Shown: piece after piece, positions 8,158 to 16,658 of the stretch | Position numbering within the stretch: position 1 is the first letter of the stretch | How the letters are laid out: every line of letters starts with the position of its first letter | Source: Thermus islandicus DSM 21543 | Lineage (GTDB): Bacteria; Deinococcota; Deinococci; Deinococcales; Thermaceae | Direction: 5' to 3' | DNA: 64,000 nucleotides | Assembly: GCF_000421625.1 (NCBI RefSeq) | Contig: NZ_ATXJ01000002.1 | Span: forward strand, 186,001-250,000 | Translations under genes and position numbers: made by a program | The notes under the pieces: generated by a model | What the model was told of the DNA's origin: nothing | What the model saw: the letters and a program-made list of their open reading frames with translations, nothing else | Database searches by the model: none

Positions 8158-8448
8158 GTGCGGAAGGAGGAGGTCCTGGCCCTGCTTCGCTGCCGCTGGC
8201 CTGAGCTTTGCGCCTTAGGGGTGGAGGGACTTTACCTCTTTGGCTCGGTAGCCCGGGGTGAGGCCACACCCGGGAGCGATGTGGACCTTCTAGTGGTTTT
8301 AGCTTCTCCCCCCGGTTTTGAGGGCTACTGGCGGGTAAAGGAGTTTTTGGAATCCGTTCTGGGGAACCCCGTGGACCTGGTGATGAAGGGGGCTTTGAAG
8401 CCATGGGCGGCTCCTCAGGTGTTGAGGGAGGCCGTTCGTGTCGCGTAG
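8158..8448 (+). CDS. MNT-type nucleotidyltransferase (MntA-like antitoxin)
   Basis: A 96-residue minimal nucleotidyltransferase. The active-site pattern LFGSVARGEATPGSDVDLLV has Gly29-Ser30 and the two metal-binding Asp at 41 and 43. Stand-alone MNT proteins are usually the antitoxin of HEPN/MNT modules (MntA/HepT), where they AMPylate the HEPN toxin. The overlapping downstream reading frame is a truncated HEPN protein, so the module looks half lost. Base composition is less GC-rich than in plsY. GTG start with a -10 box 6 nt upstream. Confidence 0.8.
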   Translation: MRKEEVLALLRCRWPELCALGVEGLYLFGSVARGEATPGSDVDLLVVLASPPGFEGYWRVKEFLESVLGNPVDLVMKGALKPWAAPQVLREAVRVA

Positions 8449-8578
8449 TTATCGGCTTTTCCTGCGGGACATGTGGGAAGCCTCCAAGAAAATCCTGCGC
8501 TACACCCGAGGGTTGGACTTTGGCGGCTTTGTGCAGGCGGAAGGGCTTCGGCAGATCTTGGAGGAAGAGGATGCTTGA
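8438..8578 (+). pseudogene. Truncated HEPN (HepT/DUF86) toxin remnant
   Basis: A 46-codon reading frame starting with GTG 8438 inside the end of the MNT gene. It reads MSRSYRLFLRDMWEASKKI then LRYTRGLDFGGFVQAEG, which matches the first ~40 residues of HepT/DUF86 proteins (family length ~110-140). It stops just inside the start of the next gene. The C-terminal half with the RNase motif (R-x4-6-H) is absent. The break falls at the LmbE-family start, suggesting a deletion. Family assignment is from memory of the N-terminal pattern. Confidence 0.6.
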
Positions 8579-9254
8579 CCTCTTGGTCATCGCCCCCCAC
8601 CCCGACGACGGGGAGCTCGGGTGCGGGGGGACCTTGGCCCGGGCCAAGGCGGAGGGGCTTTCCACGGGGATCCTGGACCTCACCCGGGGGGAGATGGGCA
8701 CCAAGGGCACCCCGGAGGAGCGGGAGAAGGAGGTGGCCGAAGCGAGCCGGATCCTGGGCCTGGACTTTCGGGGAAACCTCGGGCTTCCCGATGGGGGGCT
8801 TGCCGACCTCCCTGAGCCGAGGCTCCTTCTGGCGGGGGCCCTGCGGCGGCTCAGGCCCCGGATCGTCCTCGCCCCCCTCGAGGCCGACCGCCACCCCGAC
8901 CACACCGCAGCGAGCCGCCTCGTGGTGGCCGCGGTCCACTTTTCCGCCCTCAAAAAGGCCCCCCTCGAGGGGGAGCCCCACCGGGTGGAGCGGCTCTTCT
9001 TCTACCCTGGCAACCACCCCTTCACCCCGGGCTTCCTGGTGAAGATCTCCGCCTTCATAGACCTGTGGGAGCGGGCGGTATTGGCCTACCGGAGCCAGTT
9101 CTCGGGGGAGGCGGCCAGCGAGACCGTGGGGCCCAAGGGGGTGGAAGCCCGCAAGGCCCTGCGCCGCTACTGGGGAAACTACTTGGGGGTGGACTACGCC
9201 GAGCCCTTCCTGAGCCCCCTTCCCCTCCTCACCACCCCTTGGGCCCGCCCCTGA
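8571..9254 (+). CDS. bshB1: LmbE-family deacetylase, probable bacillithiol biosynthesis BshB1
   Basis: A 227-residue zinc deacetylase. The catalytic motif APHPDDGELGCGG is at residues 8-20 and the second metal motif is DRHPDHTAA. The segment DLTRGEMGTKGTPEERE is typical of the BshB1 branch, which deacetylates GlcNAc-malate on the way to bacillithiol. ATG 8571 is chosen because family members begin LDxLxIAPHPDD; longer frames run into the HEPN remnant. It ends 3 bp before the convergent UDG gene. Confidence 0.82.
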   Translation: MLDLLVIAPHPDDGELGCGGTLARAKAEGLSTGILDLTRGEMGTKGTPEEREKEVAEASRILGLDFRGNLGLPDGGLADLPEPRLLLAGALRRLRPRIVLAPLEADRHPDHTAASRLVVAAVHFSALKKAPLEGEPHRVERLFFYPGNHPFTPGFLVKISAFIDLWERAVLAYRSQFSGEAASETVGPKGVEARKALRRYWGNYLGVDYAEPFLSPLPLLTTPWARP

Positions 9255-9257
9255 GGG

Positions 9258-9875
9258 CTAGAAGAGGGGCTCCTGGCTGACCGTCCGCACCTGGCGGCGC
9301 TCCTTGGGGGGAAGGACCTCCAAGGCCCGCTTGACCTCCTGGATGTCCAGCCAGGTGAGGTGCTTGGGGCTTCCCGGGGCCCGGCTCGGGTTCCTCAGGA
9401 GGTAGGCGGGGTGGAACATGGGGAAGACCTTGATCCCGTGCCACTCGTACCACCGGCCCCGGACCTTGGTGATGGAGACCTTCTCCCCCAGGAAGAACTC
9501 CGCGGCCACCGCCCCCAGGGGCACGAGGATCTGGGGGGCGACGAGCTCTATCTGCTTGAGAAGCCACTTTTCCGTGCAGATCCTCGCCTCGTCGGGGAGG
9601 GGGGCGCGGTTATGGGGAGGGCGGCACTTCACGATGTTGGTGATGTAGACCTCCTCTCTGCGGATTCCTGCGGCCTCGAGGATGCGGTTTAAAAGCTGCC
9701 CGGCCTTGCCCACGAAGGGCCGGCCCGTCCGGTCTTCTTCCTCTCCCGGGCCCTCCCCCACGATCATGAGCCGGGCGTCCGGGTCCCCCTCCCCGAAGAC
9801 CACCTGGGTGCGCCCCTCCTTGAGGCGGCAGGCGGTGCAGGCCTTGGCCTGGGCTTCCAGGAGTTCCAGGGTCAT
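9258..9875 (-). CDS. udgA: Uracil-DNA glycosylase, family 4 (Fe-S)
   Basis: A 205-residue DNA repair enzyme that removes uracil from DNA. Motif A GEGPGEEEDRTGRPFVG and motif B MFHPAYLLRNP are intact. Four cysteines suited to a [4Fe-4S] cluster are visible: C13 and C16 (KACTACRL), one in VKCRPP and one in RICTEKW. The sequence closely resembles, but is not identical to, T. thermophilus UDGa as I remember it. It follows a small conserved gene with a 4-bp ATGA overlap. Confidence 0.95.
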   Translation of the reverse strand: MTLELLEAQAKACTACRLKEGRTQVVFGEGDPDARLMIVGEGPGEEEDRTGRPFVGKAGQLLNRILEAAGIRREEVYITNIVKCRPPHNRAPLPDEARICTEKWLLKQIELVAPQILVPLGAVAAEFFLGEKVSITKVRGRWYEWHGIKVFPMFHPAYLLRNPSRAPGSPKHLTWLDIQEVKRALEVLPPKERRQVRTVSQEPLF

Positions 9876-10240
9876 TGCAGGGGCTTTCTTGCCTTGCGGG
9901 CCTCCCGCCTGGTCTTGGGGTCCAGGCCGATCATGAGGAAGAAGTTCTCCAGGGCGTTTTCCTGGCCTTTGATCTCGGGGTGCTGGTCCTCCGGGGTGCC
10001 GGTCACAAAGGGCAGGGATTTGTAGAGTTCCAGGGCGTACTGGACCACAGCTTCAGGACCCTCCGCCTCCGCCACCTCCGCCAGCCGGGCGTAGACCTCG
10101 CGCCGGGCCTCCGCGTGGCGGCGGAAGAACTCCGGGTGGGGCGTTTCCGGCGCCCGGAGGATGTCCTGCTTGGCGATGCGGCGGTAGTGCTTCAAGCCCC
10201 GAACGATCTCCTCCGTGGTCAAGGTGATTTTGAACTCCAT
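9872..10240 (-). CDS. Conserved hypothetical protein upstream of the UDG gene
   Basis: A 122-residue, charged, mainly alpha-helical soluble protein with no family I recognise and no signal or membrane segment. It has a clear Shine-Dalgarno AAGGAG before the ATG and overlaps the UDG start by 4 bp (ATGA), so the two are translationally coupled. A perfect TATAAT lies about 40 bp upstream. Coupling makes a DNA-repair or nucleotide-related role possible, but nothing in the sequence shows one. Confidence 0.7.
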   Translation of the reverse strand: MEFKITLTTEEIVRGLKHYRRIAKQDILRAPETPHPEFFRRHAEARREVYARLAEVAEAEGPEAVVQYALELYKSLPFVTGTPEDQHPEIKGQENALENFFLMIGLDPKTRREARKARKPLQ

Positions 10241-10279
10241 CCCCGCTCCTTTCCGGCCTTAGGGCCCTACCTTTGGCAG

Positions 10280-10313
10280 ATTATAAGCCTCCTCATGGGC
10301 CGGTGCGTATACT
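10280..10313. promoter_or_regulatory. Divergent -10 boxes for the UDG operon and the kinase-like gene
   Basis: Minus strand: TATAAT (10285-10280), about 40 nt before the ATG of the small UDG-operon gene, which has its own ribosome binding site. Plus strand: TATACT (10308-10313), 7 nt before ATG 10321, a leaderless arrangement. Neither has a good -35. Confidence 0.5.
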
Positions 10314-10320
10314 CAGAGGG

Positions 10321-11382
10321 ATGGAGGTTTTAGGCCAGTATTGGCTGCGGCGCATTCTCACCCGTGTTGGAACCATTACCGTGTATGAGGGGCAGGATAC
10401 CCGCACCGGAATGCCGGTGATGGTGCTGAAGGGGGCCCAAGGGGAACCGGTGGCCATGGAGGGGGTGTTGCCCCTGGTGGAGAGGAGCCCCGAGGCCTGG
10501 GTCTTGGAGTGGCCTCTGGGGGCCATGCCCCTGAGCCACTACCGGGGGGCGGCCGACCCGGGCCGGCTGGTCCACTGGGTGGAGGCCTTGGCCCGCCTGC
10601 TCCTGGCCCTGCGGAAGAGAGGAGTGGAGTTTTCCCCTCCGGCAGAGCTCTGCCTGGTGAAGGGGAGGGGGATCTGGCTGGCCGGGGCGGGGCTGGAGGC
10701 CCTCAAGGGAAGCCCGGAGCAGGCCGTGGCCTCCCTGGCCCGGGGCCTGGCCGCCGACTGGAAGGCCTTTCCCCTGAGGGAGGCCCTCGAGGCCCTGGAG
10801 AGGGGGGAGCGGCGCCTGGAGGACCTCTTCCCGGAACCCCCCCCCGAGCCTCAGGGGGAGGCCCCTCCGGGGGAACCGGAGCCGGAACCCCCCGGTCCCT
10901 CCCCGGCGCGGCGGCGCCTCCTGGTGGAGCCCGTGGCCGAGCCTCCCCCGGAGCCTCCCCCGGCTCCGGAGCCGGAGAAGGCCCCAAGCCGGCCCCGGGT
11001 GATCCGCATTGAGGAGCGGGAGGAGCCTCCCTTTCCCGTAGTGGAGCCGCCGAGGCCCAAGAGGAGGCTTTTCCTGGCCCTGTTCCTCCTCCTCGGCCTG
11101 GCGGGCCTTTCGGCCCTTTTCCTCCGTCCCCGGCCGGCCTCTGGGGAGGGCTACGCCATGGAGTTCCGCACCGAGCCCCCCACGGAAAGGGCGGAGGTGG
11201 TGCTCCTCGAGGTGCCCCAGGGCTCCCGGATGGTCCCCGGAAGGGTCCTTCTCGTGGCCCCGGGCCGGGCGGAGTTTGACCAGAAGGGGGTCTACCGCCT
11301 GCGCATCCGGGTGCCGGGGCGGGACCCTGTGGACTACCTCCTCGAGGTGCCGGGCCCTCCCCTCACCATCAAGGTACGCTAG
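10321..11382 (+). CDS. Membrane-anchored protein with degenerate kinase-like N-terminus and PEGA-like C-terminus
   Basis: A 353-residue protein. Residues ~1-60 resemble a Ser/Thr kinase N-lobe (YWLRRILTRVGTITVYEGQD then TRTGMPVMVLKG), with a Lys where the ATP lysine would be. But the Gly-rich loop is degraded, and no HRD or DFG motif follows, so it is probably a pseudokinase. A Pro/Glu-rich linker (EPPPEP, PEPEPPG repeats) spans ~170-240 and one transmembrane helix ~245-267. The last ~85 residues look like a PEGA-type extracytoplasmic beta domain. ATG 10321 is set by the TATACT box 7 nt upstream. The next gene begins 4 nt after its stop. Confidence 0.65.
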   Translation: MEVLGQYWLRRILTRVGTITVYEGQDTRTGMPVMVLKGAQGEPVAMEGVLPLVERSPEAWVLEWPLGAMPLSHYRGAADPGRLVHWVEALARLLLALRKRGVEFSPPAELCLVKGRGIWLAGAGLEALKGSPEQAVASLARGLAADWKAFPLREALEALERGERRLEDLFPEPPPEPQGEAPPGEPEPEPPGPSPARRRLLVEPVAEPPPEPPPAPEPEKAPSRPRVIRIEEREEPPFPVVEPPRPKRRLFLALFLLLGLAGLSALFLRPRPASGEGYAMEFRTEPPTERAEVVLLEVPQGSRMVPGRVLLVAPGRAEFDQKGVYRLRIRVPGRDPVDYLLEVPGPPLTIKVR

Positions 11383-11386
11383 GGGC

Positions 11387-11983
11387 ATGACCGAAAGGCC
11401 CACCACCTACCTCTACCGCTACTTCTTTGCCGGGGAGCCCATAGGGGAGGGCAGGCTGGAGGTCCGCCCCCACGAAGGGGGGGCGAAGGCGGTGCTCCAG
11501 GCGGAGGTGAGCCTGCCCCTCAAGACCCGCCAGCGCTGGCAGACGGAGACGGACCGAGAGGGGTTTTCCCGCTACTTTGCCGAACGGGTGGAGGGGCGGG
11601 AGGTGAGGGTCTTCACCGTGGAGCGCCTCGAGGAGGAGGGGGTGGTCCTGGTGACCCAGGGGAAGGAGAGCCTGGCCCTGCCCTACCTTGCTCCCTACCA
11701 CGACCCCCTTTCCCTCCTCCTCTTTCTTCCCAGGCTCCCCCTGGAACCCGGGGAGGTGGCCCGCTTCCCCATGCCGGGGGGAAGGGCCTACGTGGAGCGG
11801 CTTTCCGACCTCGAGGTGGAGGGCAGGGTGCGCCGGCACCTCCGCCTCCGCCCCGGCCTCTCCCTGGTGGAGCTAGAGGAGGGGGTTCCCGTGAGGATCG
11901 CCCAGCAGGTGGGGGACCACGTGTTTGAGGCGGTCCTGGAGGGCGTGGAGGTGGAGCCCAAAAGGCGCCGCCGCTGGGTATAG
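11387..11983 (+). CDS. Conserved hypothetical protein (DUF3108/DUF6134-like)
   Basis: A 198-residue predicted beta-rich protein without signal peptide or membrane segment. Repeated strands such as [20 protein letters not shown] and a C-terminal [21 protein letters not shown] suggest a single-barrel lipocalin-like or DUF3108-like fold; this is a weak resemblance. ATG at 11387 is 6 nt after TACGCT. The stop TAG at 11981 is part of the hisD -10 box. Confidence 0.6.
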   Translation: MTERPTTYLYRYFFAGEPIGEGRLEVRPHEGGAKAVLQAEVSLPLKTRQRWQTETDREGFSRYFAERVEGREVRVFTVERLEEEGVVLVTQGKESLALPYLAPYHDPLSLLLFLPRLPLEPGEVARFPMPGGRAYVERLSDLEVEGRVRRHLRLRPGLSLVELEEGVPVRIAQQVGDHVFEAVLEGVEVEPKRRRRWV

Positions 11984-11984
11984 T
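11979..11984 (+). promoter_or_regulatory. hisD -10 box overlapping the upstream stop codon
   Basis: TATAGT, exactly 6 nt before the hisD ATG. The TAG inside it is the stop codon of the preceding gene. No convincing -35 is seen. It suggests a leaderless hisD transcript in addition to read-through. Confidence 0.45.
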
Positions 11985-11990
11985 GAGGGC

Positions 11991-13229
11991 ATGATCTACC
12001 GCCCGGAGGAGGTACGGCCGCGCTTCGCCCGCCGGGGCCTTTCCTTTGACCCCAAGGTGGAGGAGATCGTCCGGGGGATCCTCGCCGCGGTGCGGGAGGA
12101 AGGGGACAGGGCCCTGGACCGCTTCAGCCTGGATCTGGACGGCCACCCGGTGGAGGAGATCCCCAAGAGGGCTTGGCGCCAGGCCTATGAGGACCTGGAC
12201 GAAGGGCTGCGCGACGCCTTGGAGACGGCCAGGGAGCGCATTGAGGCCTTCTACCGTGAGGAGGCCCGGGGAGGGTTCCTCCGGGCGGACGAAAGCGGGG
12301 TCCTGGGCCAGCTGGTGCGCCCCCTGGCCCGGGTGGGGGTCTACGTGCCCGGGGGGAGCGCCCCCTTGCTTTCCAGCCTCCTCATGACCGTGGTCCCCGC
12401 TAAGGTGGCGGGGGTGGAGGAGGTGGTGGTGGCAAGCCCCCCCAGGGTGCACCCCGGGATCCTGGCGGCCGCCTGGGTGGCCGGGGCAGACCGCCTCTTC
12501 GCCATGGGGGGGGCCCAGGCCATCGCCGCCCTGGCCTACGGCACCGAGCGGGTACCCCGGGTGGACAAGATCGTGGGCCCGGGCAACGCCTATGTGGTGG
12601 CGGCCAAGCGGCAAGTGTTCGGCGTGGTGGGCCTGGACGGCCTGGCGGGGCCCACGGAAACCCTCATCATCGCCGACGGCTCCGCCTCCCCCCGGCTTCT
12701 TGCCGCCGACCTCCTGGCCCAGGCGGAGCACGGGCCCGACTCCGAGCCCTGGCTCCTTTCCCCGGACCTGCCCCTTTTGGAGAGGGTGGAGGCGGAGCTT
12801 TCCCAAAAGATCCAGGACCTGCCCCGGGCCGAGGTGGCCAGGAAGGCCCTGGAAAGGGGAGGGCTCGTCCTCACCCGGGACCTCGAGGAGGCCTTTGCCC
12901 TCGCCAACCTCTACGCCCCGGAGCACCTCTGCCTGGCCCTCGCCGACCCCCTGCCCTGGCTCGGCCGGGTGCAAAACGCCGGAGGGGTCTTCCTGGGGGA
13001 GGGAAGCCCCGAGGCCCTGGGGGACTACATCGCCGGGCCCAGCCACGTGATGCCCACCTCGGGGACGGCCCGCTTCCAGGGGGGCTTGGCGGTGCGGGAC
13101 TTCCTCAAGGTGATTCCCGTGCTGGGGCTTTCGGAAGGGGCCGTGCGGACCTTGGCCGAAAAGGGGGCCCTCCTGGCCCGGGCGGAGGGCCTCGAGGGCC
13201 ACGCCCGCTCCTTGGACCTCAGGCGATGA
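11991..13229 (+). CDS. hisD: Histidinol dehydrogenase
   Basis: A 412-residue NAD- and zinc-dependent enzyme that oxidises L-histidinol to histidine in two steps. Visible family marks are [63 protein letters not shown] and the late EHLCL...NAGGVFLG...[16 protein letters not shown] segment that holds the catalytic residues. Length is usual. ATG 11991 matches the family N-terminus and follows a TATAGT by 6 nt. No other his genes are in the window. Confidence 0.95.
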   Translation: MIYRPEEVRPRFARRGLSFDPKVEEIVRGILAAVREEGDRALDRFSLDLDGHPVEEIPKRAWRQAYEDLDEGLRDALETARERIEAFYREEARGGFLRADESGVLGQLVRPLARVGVYVPGGSAPLLSSLLMTVVPAKVAGVEEVVVASPPRVHPGILAAAWVAGADRLFAMGGAQAIAALAYGTERVPRVDKIVGPGNAYVVAAKRQVFGVVGLDGLAGPTETLIIADGSASPRLLAADLLAQAEHGPDSEPWLLSPDLPLLERVEAELSQKIQDLPRAEVARKALERGGLVLTRDLEEAFALANLYAPEHLCLALADPLPWLGRVQNAGGVFLGEGSPEALGDYIAGPSHVMPTSGTARFQGGLAVRDFLKVIPVLGLSEGAVRTLAEKGALLARAEGLEGHARSLDLRR

Positions 13230-14023
13230 GGCTCTTCCACGAGCTTTTAGGCCCTCTGGAGCTTCCCGACCGCTTTTCCCGCCTCGTCTCCCTGGCCCCC
13301 AACCTCACCGACGCCCTCTTCGCCCTGGGGCTTGGGGACCGCCTGGTGGGCCGGAGCGCCTTCTGCCACCGCCCGGCCCAGGTCCTCGCCCTCCCCGTGG
13401 TGGCCTCCTACACCAAGACCCGCCTGGAGCTTCTGAGGAGCTTAAAGCCCGACCTCGTGCTCCTCTCCACAGGGGTCCAGCGGGAGCAGGCCCTTAGGCT
13501 TAAGGAGGAGGGCTTTCCCGTCTACGCCGTCCCCCTGCCCACGAGCCCCTACGGGATCCTGGAGAACCTCTCCACCCTTGGCCACCTTTTGGACCTGGAG
13601 GAAAGGGCCACCGCCCTGGCCCACGAGCTCGCGGGCCGCTACGCCTCCCTGAAGGGGCGCTTCGCCCTCAGGGTCTACTTTGAGATGGACCTGGGTGGGC
13701 CCATCACCGTGGGCCGGGGGAGCTACATCGCCCAGGCCCTTTTGCACATGGGCCTTAAGCCCCTCTTCCTGGACGTGCCCCAGGCCTACTTCGCGCCGGA
13801 CCTGGAGGAGGTGAGGCGGAGAGCCCCGGACCTCTTCCTCTACGAGCCCAAGCCCTGGGGGAAGAACCCCCTGGAGAAGGCCAGGGCCCTGGCCAGGGAA
13901 AGGGGCTGGGACTTCCCCGTGGCCGCCACGGACGGGGACGAGCTCGCCCACTACGGGCCCATGTTTTTCGGCTTCCTGGAGAAGCTTGCCGCCCGCCTGG
14001 AGGAAACCTTAGGGCAGGCTTAA
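13226..14023 (+). CDS. BtuF/FepB-like substrate-binding protein without signal peptide
   Basis: A 265-residue class III (COG0614) periplasmic-binding-protein fold. [33 protein letters not shown] opens the first lobe, followed by [13 protein letters not shown], and a second lobe with [19 protein letters not shown]. There is no signal peptide or lipobox: the protein begins at [17 protein letters not shown]. The ATGA overlap with hisD fixes this start, so the protein seems cytoplasmic. No permease or ATPase is adjacent. It may bind a corrinoid, siderophore or other ligand inside the cell. Confidence 0.78.
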   Translation: MRLFHELLGPLELPDRFSRLVSLAPNLTDALFALGLGDRLVGRSAFCHRPAQVLALPVVASYTKTRLELLRSLKPDLVLLSTGVQREQALRLKEEGFPVYAVPLPTSPYGILENLSTLGHLLDLEERATALAHELAGRYASLKGRFALRVYFEMDLGGPITVGRGSYIAQALLHMGLKPLFLDVPQAYFAPDLEEVRRRAPDLFLYEPKPWGKNPLEKARALARERGWDFPVAATDGDELAHYGPMFFGFLEKLAARLEETLGQA

Positions 14024-14046
14024 GGCGGGCCAGGTGCCCCCAGGGG

Positions 14047-14052
14047 TATAGT
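14047..14052 (+). promoter_or_regulatory. -10 box of the subtilase gene
   Basis: TATAGT, 7 nt before ATG 14060, preceded by a CCCCAGGGG run. It supports a leaderless transcript and the choice of ATG 14060 over the in-frame GTG at 14051. Confidence 0.45.
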
Positions 14053-14059
14053 GGGGGGC

Positions 14060-15457
14060 ATGAAGCGGCTCGCTTTGCCCGCCCTCCTTTTGGGCGCGGC
14101 CCTCCTCCTCACCGCCTGCCCCCAGACCCCGCCGCCGCCCCCTCCCTCCGCCTCCTGCGCCCCGACCCCCCAGGGCCTCACCCTGCAGGCTCTTCCGCCC
14201 GAGCCCCAGGGCCTGGGCGATTTCTCGGCTCCCCACGTGCCGGGAGAGCTCCTGGTCCTCCCCGGCGGGATCACCCCCCAGGCCCTCGCCGGCCGCGTGG
14301 AGGGGGTGGAGCTTCTGGGGAGCCTTCCTGGAGGCTTCCTCCGCGTCCGGGTTTCCCCGGGCGAGGAGGCGGCGAAGGCGGCGGCCCTCCTCCGGGCCGG
14401 GGCCCGGTGGGTGCAGCCCAACTACCTCTACCGCCCCCTTTTCACCCCCAACGACCCCTTGTATCCTGCGAGCCCACTGGACGCCTCGAGGCTCCAGCCC
14501 TACTACCAGGCCATCCGCCTGGAGGCGGCCTGGGACCTCCTGGGCTCCCCCCGCTGCACCCCGGTGGTGGCCGTCCTGGACACCGCCTTCAACCCGAACC
14601 ACCCCGACCTCCAGCCTAGCCTCCTCCCGGGGCGGAACCTCACCCCGGACGGCCTAGCCCCCGAGGACCTGAGCCCGTCCCCGCCCCCCCAAGGGTACGC
14701 CTATACGGATGGCGAGGCCGACCACGGCCAGGGGGTGGCGGGGCTGGTGGCGGCCGTGGCCGACAACAACCGGGGGATCCCCGGGGCGGGCCTGAACCGG
14801 GTGAAGGTCCTTCCCCTCAAGGTCTTCTACTGGGTTGGGGGAGAATACATCTCCTCTTCGGCCGTCCTCGCGGCCGCCCTGCGCTACGCTGCCGACCAGG
14901 GGGCCGCCGTGGCCAACCTCAGCCTGGGGACCTCCACGCCCCTGGACGGGGTGGTGCAGCAGGCCCTGGGCTACGCCCTCTCCAAGGGCACCCTTCCCGT
15001 GGCCTCTTCGGGAAACGCGGGCACCGATGGCCTCTTTTACCCGGCGGCCTACCCGGGGGTGTTGGCCGTGGGCTCCGCCCGGCTGGACGGAACCCGTTCC
15101 GACTTCTCCAACTACTCCACCCAGCCTGCGGACCTGGTGCTGGCGGCGGCGGGGAACAAGAACCCGCTTCAGACCCTCTGGTCCTTGGCCCTCGGCCAGA
15201 ACTACCCCTATTACCAGACCCTCGGCGCCTACGCTAAGTGGGTCGGCACCTCCTTCGCCGCGCCCCAGGCCAGCGCCCTGGCCGCGCTCTACGTGGCCGA
15301 GCACTACGCCCGCTACGGCCGAGGGCCGAGCCCCGACCAGATCCGCCTCTGCCTGACCCAGACCGCCTCCAACGGGGGCAGCTACGACCCCCAGACCGGC
15401 TACGGCCTCCTTCGGGCCGACCGGGTGATGACGGACACCACCTACTGCTTCCCCTAA
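14060..15457 (+). CDS. Subtilisin-like (S8) serine protease, lipoprotein
   Basis: A 465-residue exported protease. The lipobox LLTAC puts the lipidated Cys at residue 20, followed by a Pro-rich stretch. Residues ~45-140 form a propeptide-like region. The catalytic triad is Asp174 (VAVLDTAFNPNHPDL), His222 (DHGQGVAG) and Ser398 (GTSFAAPQAS), with the oxyanion Asn319 in SSGNAG. A membrane-anchored, extracellular role is inferred. It is followed by an LCP protein, another envelope gene. Confidence 0.92.
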   Translation: MKRLALPALLLGAALLLTACPQTPPPPPPSASCAPTPQGLTLQALPPEPQGLGDFSAPHVPGELLVLPGGITPQALAGRVEGVELLGSLPGGFLRVRVSPGEEAAKAAALLRAGARWVQPNYLYRPLFTPNDPLYPASPLDASRLQPYYQAIRLEAAWDLLGSPRCTPVVAVLDTAFNPNHPDLQPSLLPGRNLTPDGLAPEDLSPSPPPQGYAYTDGEADHGQGVAGLVAAVADNNRGIPGAGLNRVKVLPLKVFYWVGGEYISSSAVLAAALRYAADQGAAVANLSLGTSTPLDGVVQQALGYALSKGTLPVASSGNAGTDGLFYPAAYPGVLAVGSARLDGTRSDFSNYSTQPADLVLAAAGNKNPLQTLWSLALGQNYPYYQTLGAYAKWVGTSFAAPQASALAALYVAEHYARYGRGPSPDQIRLCLTQTASNGGSYDPQTGYGLLRADRVMTDTTYCFP

Positions 15458-15492
15458 TCCACTTCACCCTCGAGGCGGTAGACTAGGCCCTT

Positions 15493-16641
15493 GTGCGGCG
15501 TCTTTTCCTCGGCCTCTTCCTCTTCTTCATTGCGGCCCTAGGCCTTTGGGCCTACCCCCTCCTGGGCCCCGCGGTGCGCCAGGGAGCCCTCCCCTCCCGG
15601 GAGGGCTTGAGGGCGCCCCTCACCCTTCTGGTCTACGGCTCCAGTCCCGAGTACTCGGGCTACCACCGGAGGGCCCCCGAGCGCTTCCGGGGCCTTGCGG
15701 ACACCATCCTCCTGGTCCGGCTGGACCCCCAGGCGAACCGGGTGGTGGTCCTCTCCATTCCCCGGGACACCTGGGTGCACCTTCCCGGGTACGGCTGGCA
15801 CAAGGTGAACGCCGCAAGCCCCTTGGGGGGCCCCGAGCTCATGAAGGAGGCCGTGGCCCAGATCACGGGGGTGCGCCCCGAGCGCTACGTGGTGGTGAGC
15901 CTCGAGGCCCTGAGGGCCCTGGTGGACGCCCTGGGGGGGGTTAGGGTCTGCGTGGAGCGGCCCATGCGCTACCGGGACACGGCGGCGGGGCTTTCCATTG
16001 ACCTGGAGCCGGGCTGCCGGGTGCTCAAGGGAGAGGAGGCCGAAGGGTACCTGCGCTTCCGCAAGGACGCCCTGGGGGACATCGGGCGCATCCAGCGGCA
16101 GCAGGCCTTTTTCCACGCCCTAAAGGAGCAGCTCCTGACCCCCTCCGGCCTCCTCCGCCTGCCCCGGGCGGTGGCCGCGGTGGAGCCCTACGTGGAGACC
16201 GACCTCACCCGGGAGGAGCGGGGGGCCCTTCTGGGCTTCGCCATGAAGCGGCCCGGGCTGGTGAGCCTCCTCCTCCCCGGTCGGTTCGGGGGTGGCTGGG
16301 AGGTGGACCGGGACGCCCTGCGCGCCCTTCTGGCCACCTACTTCGGGGAAGAGGCCCCGAAGGAGGAGGCGGCTTTGGGGGGACGGGTGGTGGCCCTGGT
16401 CTACGGGCCGGGGCAGGAGGCCCTGGTGGAGAAGGCCCAGGCCCGGCTCGCCGCCCTGGGGCTGAAGACCCTCCGCCATCCCGTGGACCTCGCGCCCACC
16501 CGCACCGAGGTCCTGGAGAACGGCCCCGGCCTCCTGGCCCAGGCCCTGGGGAAGGCCCTTGGGGTGCCCTACCGGGTCTCCGGGGAGGCGGTCTTGGGGG
16601 CGGACCTCACCTTGAGGCTTGGCGAGGATTTCCCCCTTTAG
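15493..16641 (+). CDS. LytR-CpsA-Psr (LCP) family protein
   Basis: A 382-residue protein with an N-terminal signal-anchor (LFLGLFLFFIAALGLWAYPL). The LCP domain (~45-235) has DTILLVRLDPQANRVVVLSIPRD, HKVNAAS and the Arg-rich RYRDTAAGLSIDLEPGC...RFRKDALGDIGRIQRQQ segment that binds polyprenyl pyrophosphate. A LytR_C-like domain fills the last ~90 residues. LCP enzymes attach glycopolymers to peptidoglycan; in Thermus this could be a secondary cell-wall polymer (inference). The GTG start is 8 nt after a TAGACT (15479-15484). Confidence 0.88.
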   Translation: MRRLFLGLFLFFIAALGLWAYPLLGPAVRQGALPSREGLRAPLTLLVYGSSPEYSGYHRRAPERFRGLADTILLVRLDPQANRVVVLSIPRDTWVHLPGYGWHKVNAASPLGGPELMKEAVAQITGVRPERYVVVSLEALRALVDALGGVRVCVERPMRYRDTAAGLSIDLEPGCRVLKGEEAEGYLRFRKDALGDIGRIQRQQAFFHALKEQLLTPSGLLRLPRAVAAVEPYVETDLTREERGALLGFAMKRPGLVSLLLPGRFGGGWEVDRDALRALLATYFGEEAPKEEAALGGRVVALVYGPGQEALVEKAQARLAALGLKTLRHPVDLAPTRTEVLENGPGLLAQALGKALGVPYRVSGEAVLGADLTLRLGEDFPL

Positions 16642-16647
16642 TAGCAT
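16619..16647 (+). promoter_or_regulatory. Promoter of tRNA-Leu
   Basis: -35 TTGGCG (16619-16624), 17-bp spacer, -10 TAGCAT (16642-16647). It overlaps the 3' end of the LCP gene and predicts initiation about 5 nt before the mature tRNA. Confidence 0.5.
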
Positions 16648-16658
16648 GGGAAGCGCCC

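Noticed and set aside
8158-8578. Complete MNT/HEPN toxin-antitoxin system
   Set aside because: The HEPN frame is only 46 codons and lacks the catalytic C-terminal half.
10509-11012. Long overlapping frames on both strands in the Pro/Glu-rich linker region
   Set aside because: They are shadows caused by high GC with few stop codons; the products are Gly/Pro/Arg-rich and unlike any protein.
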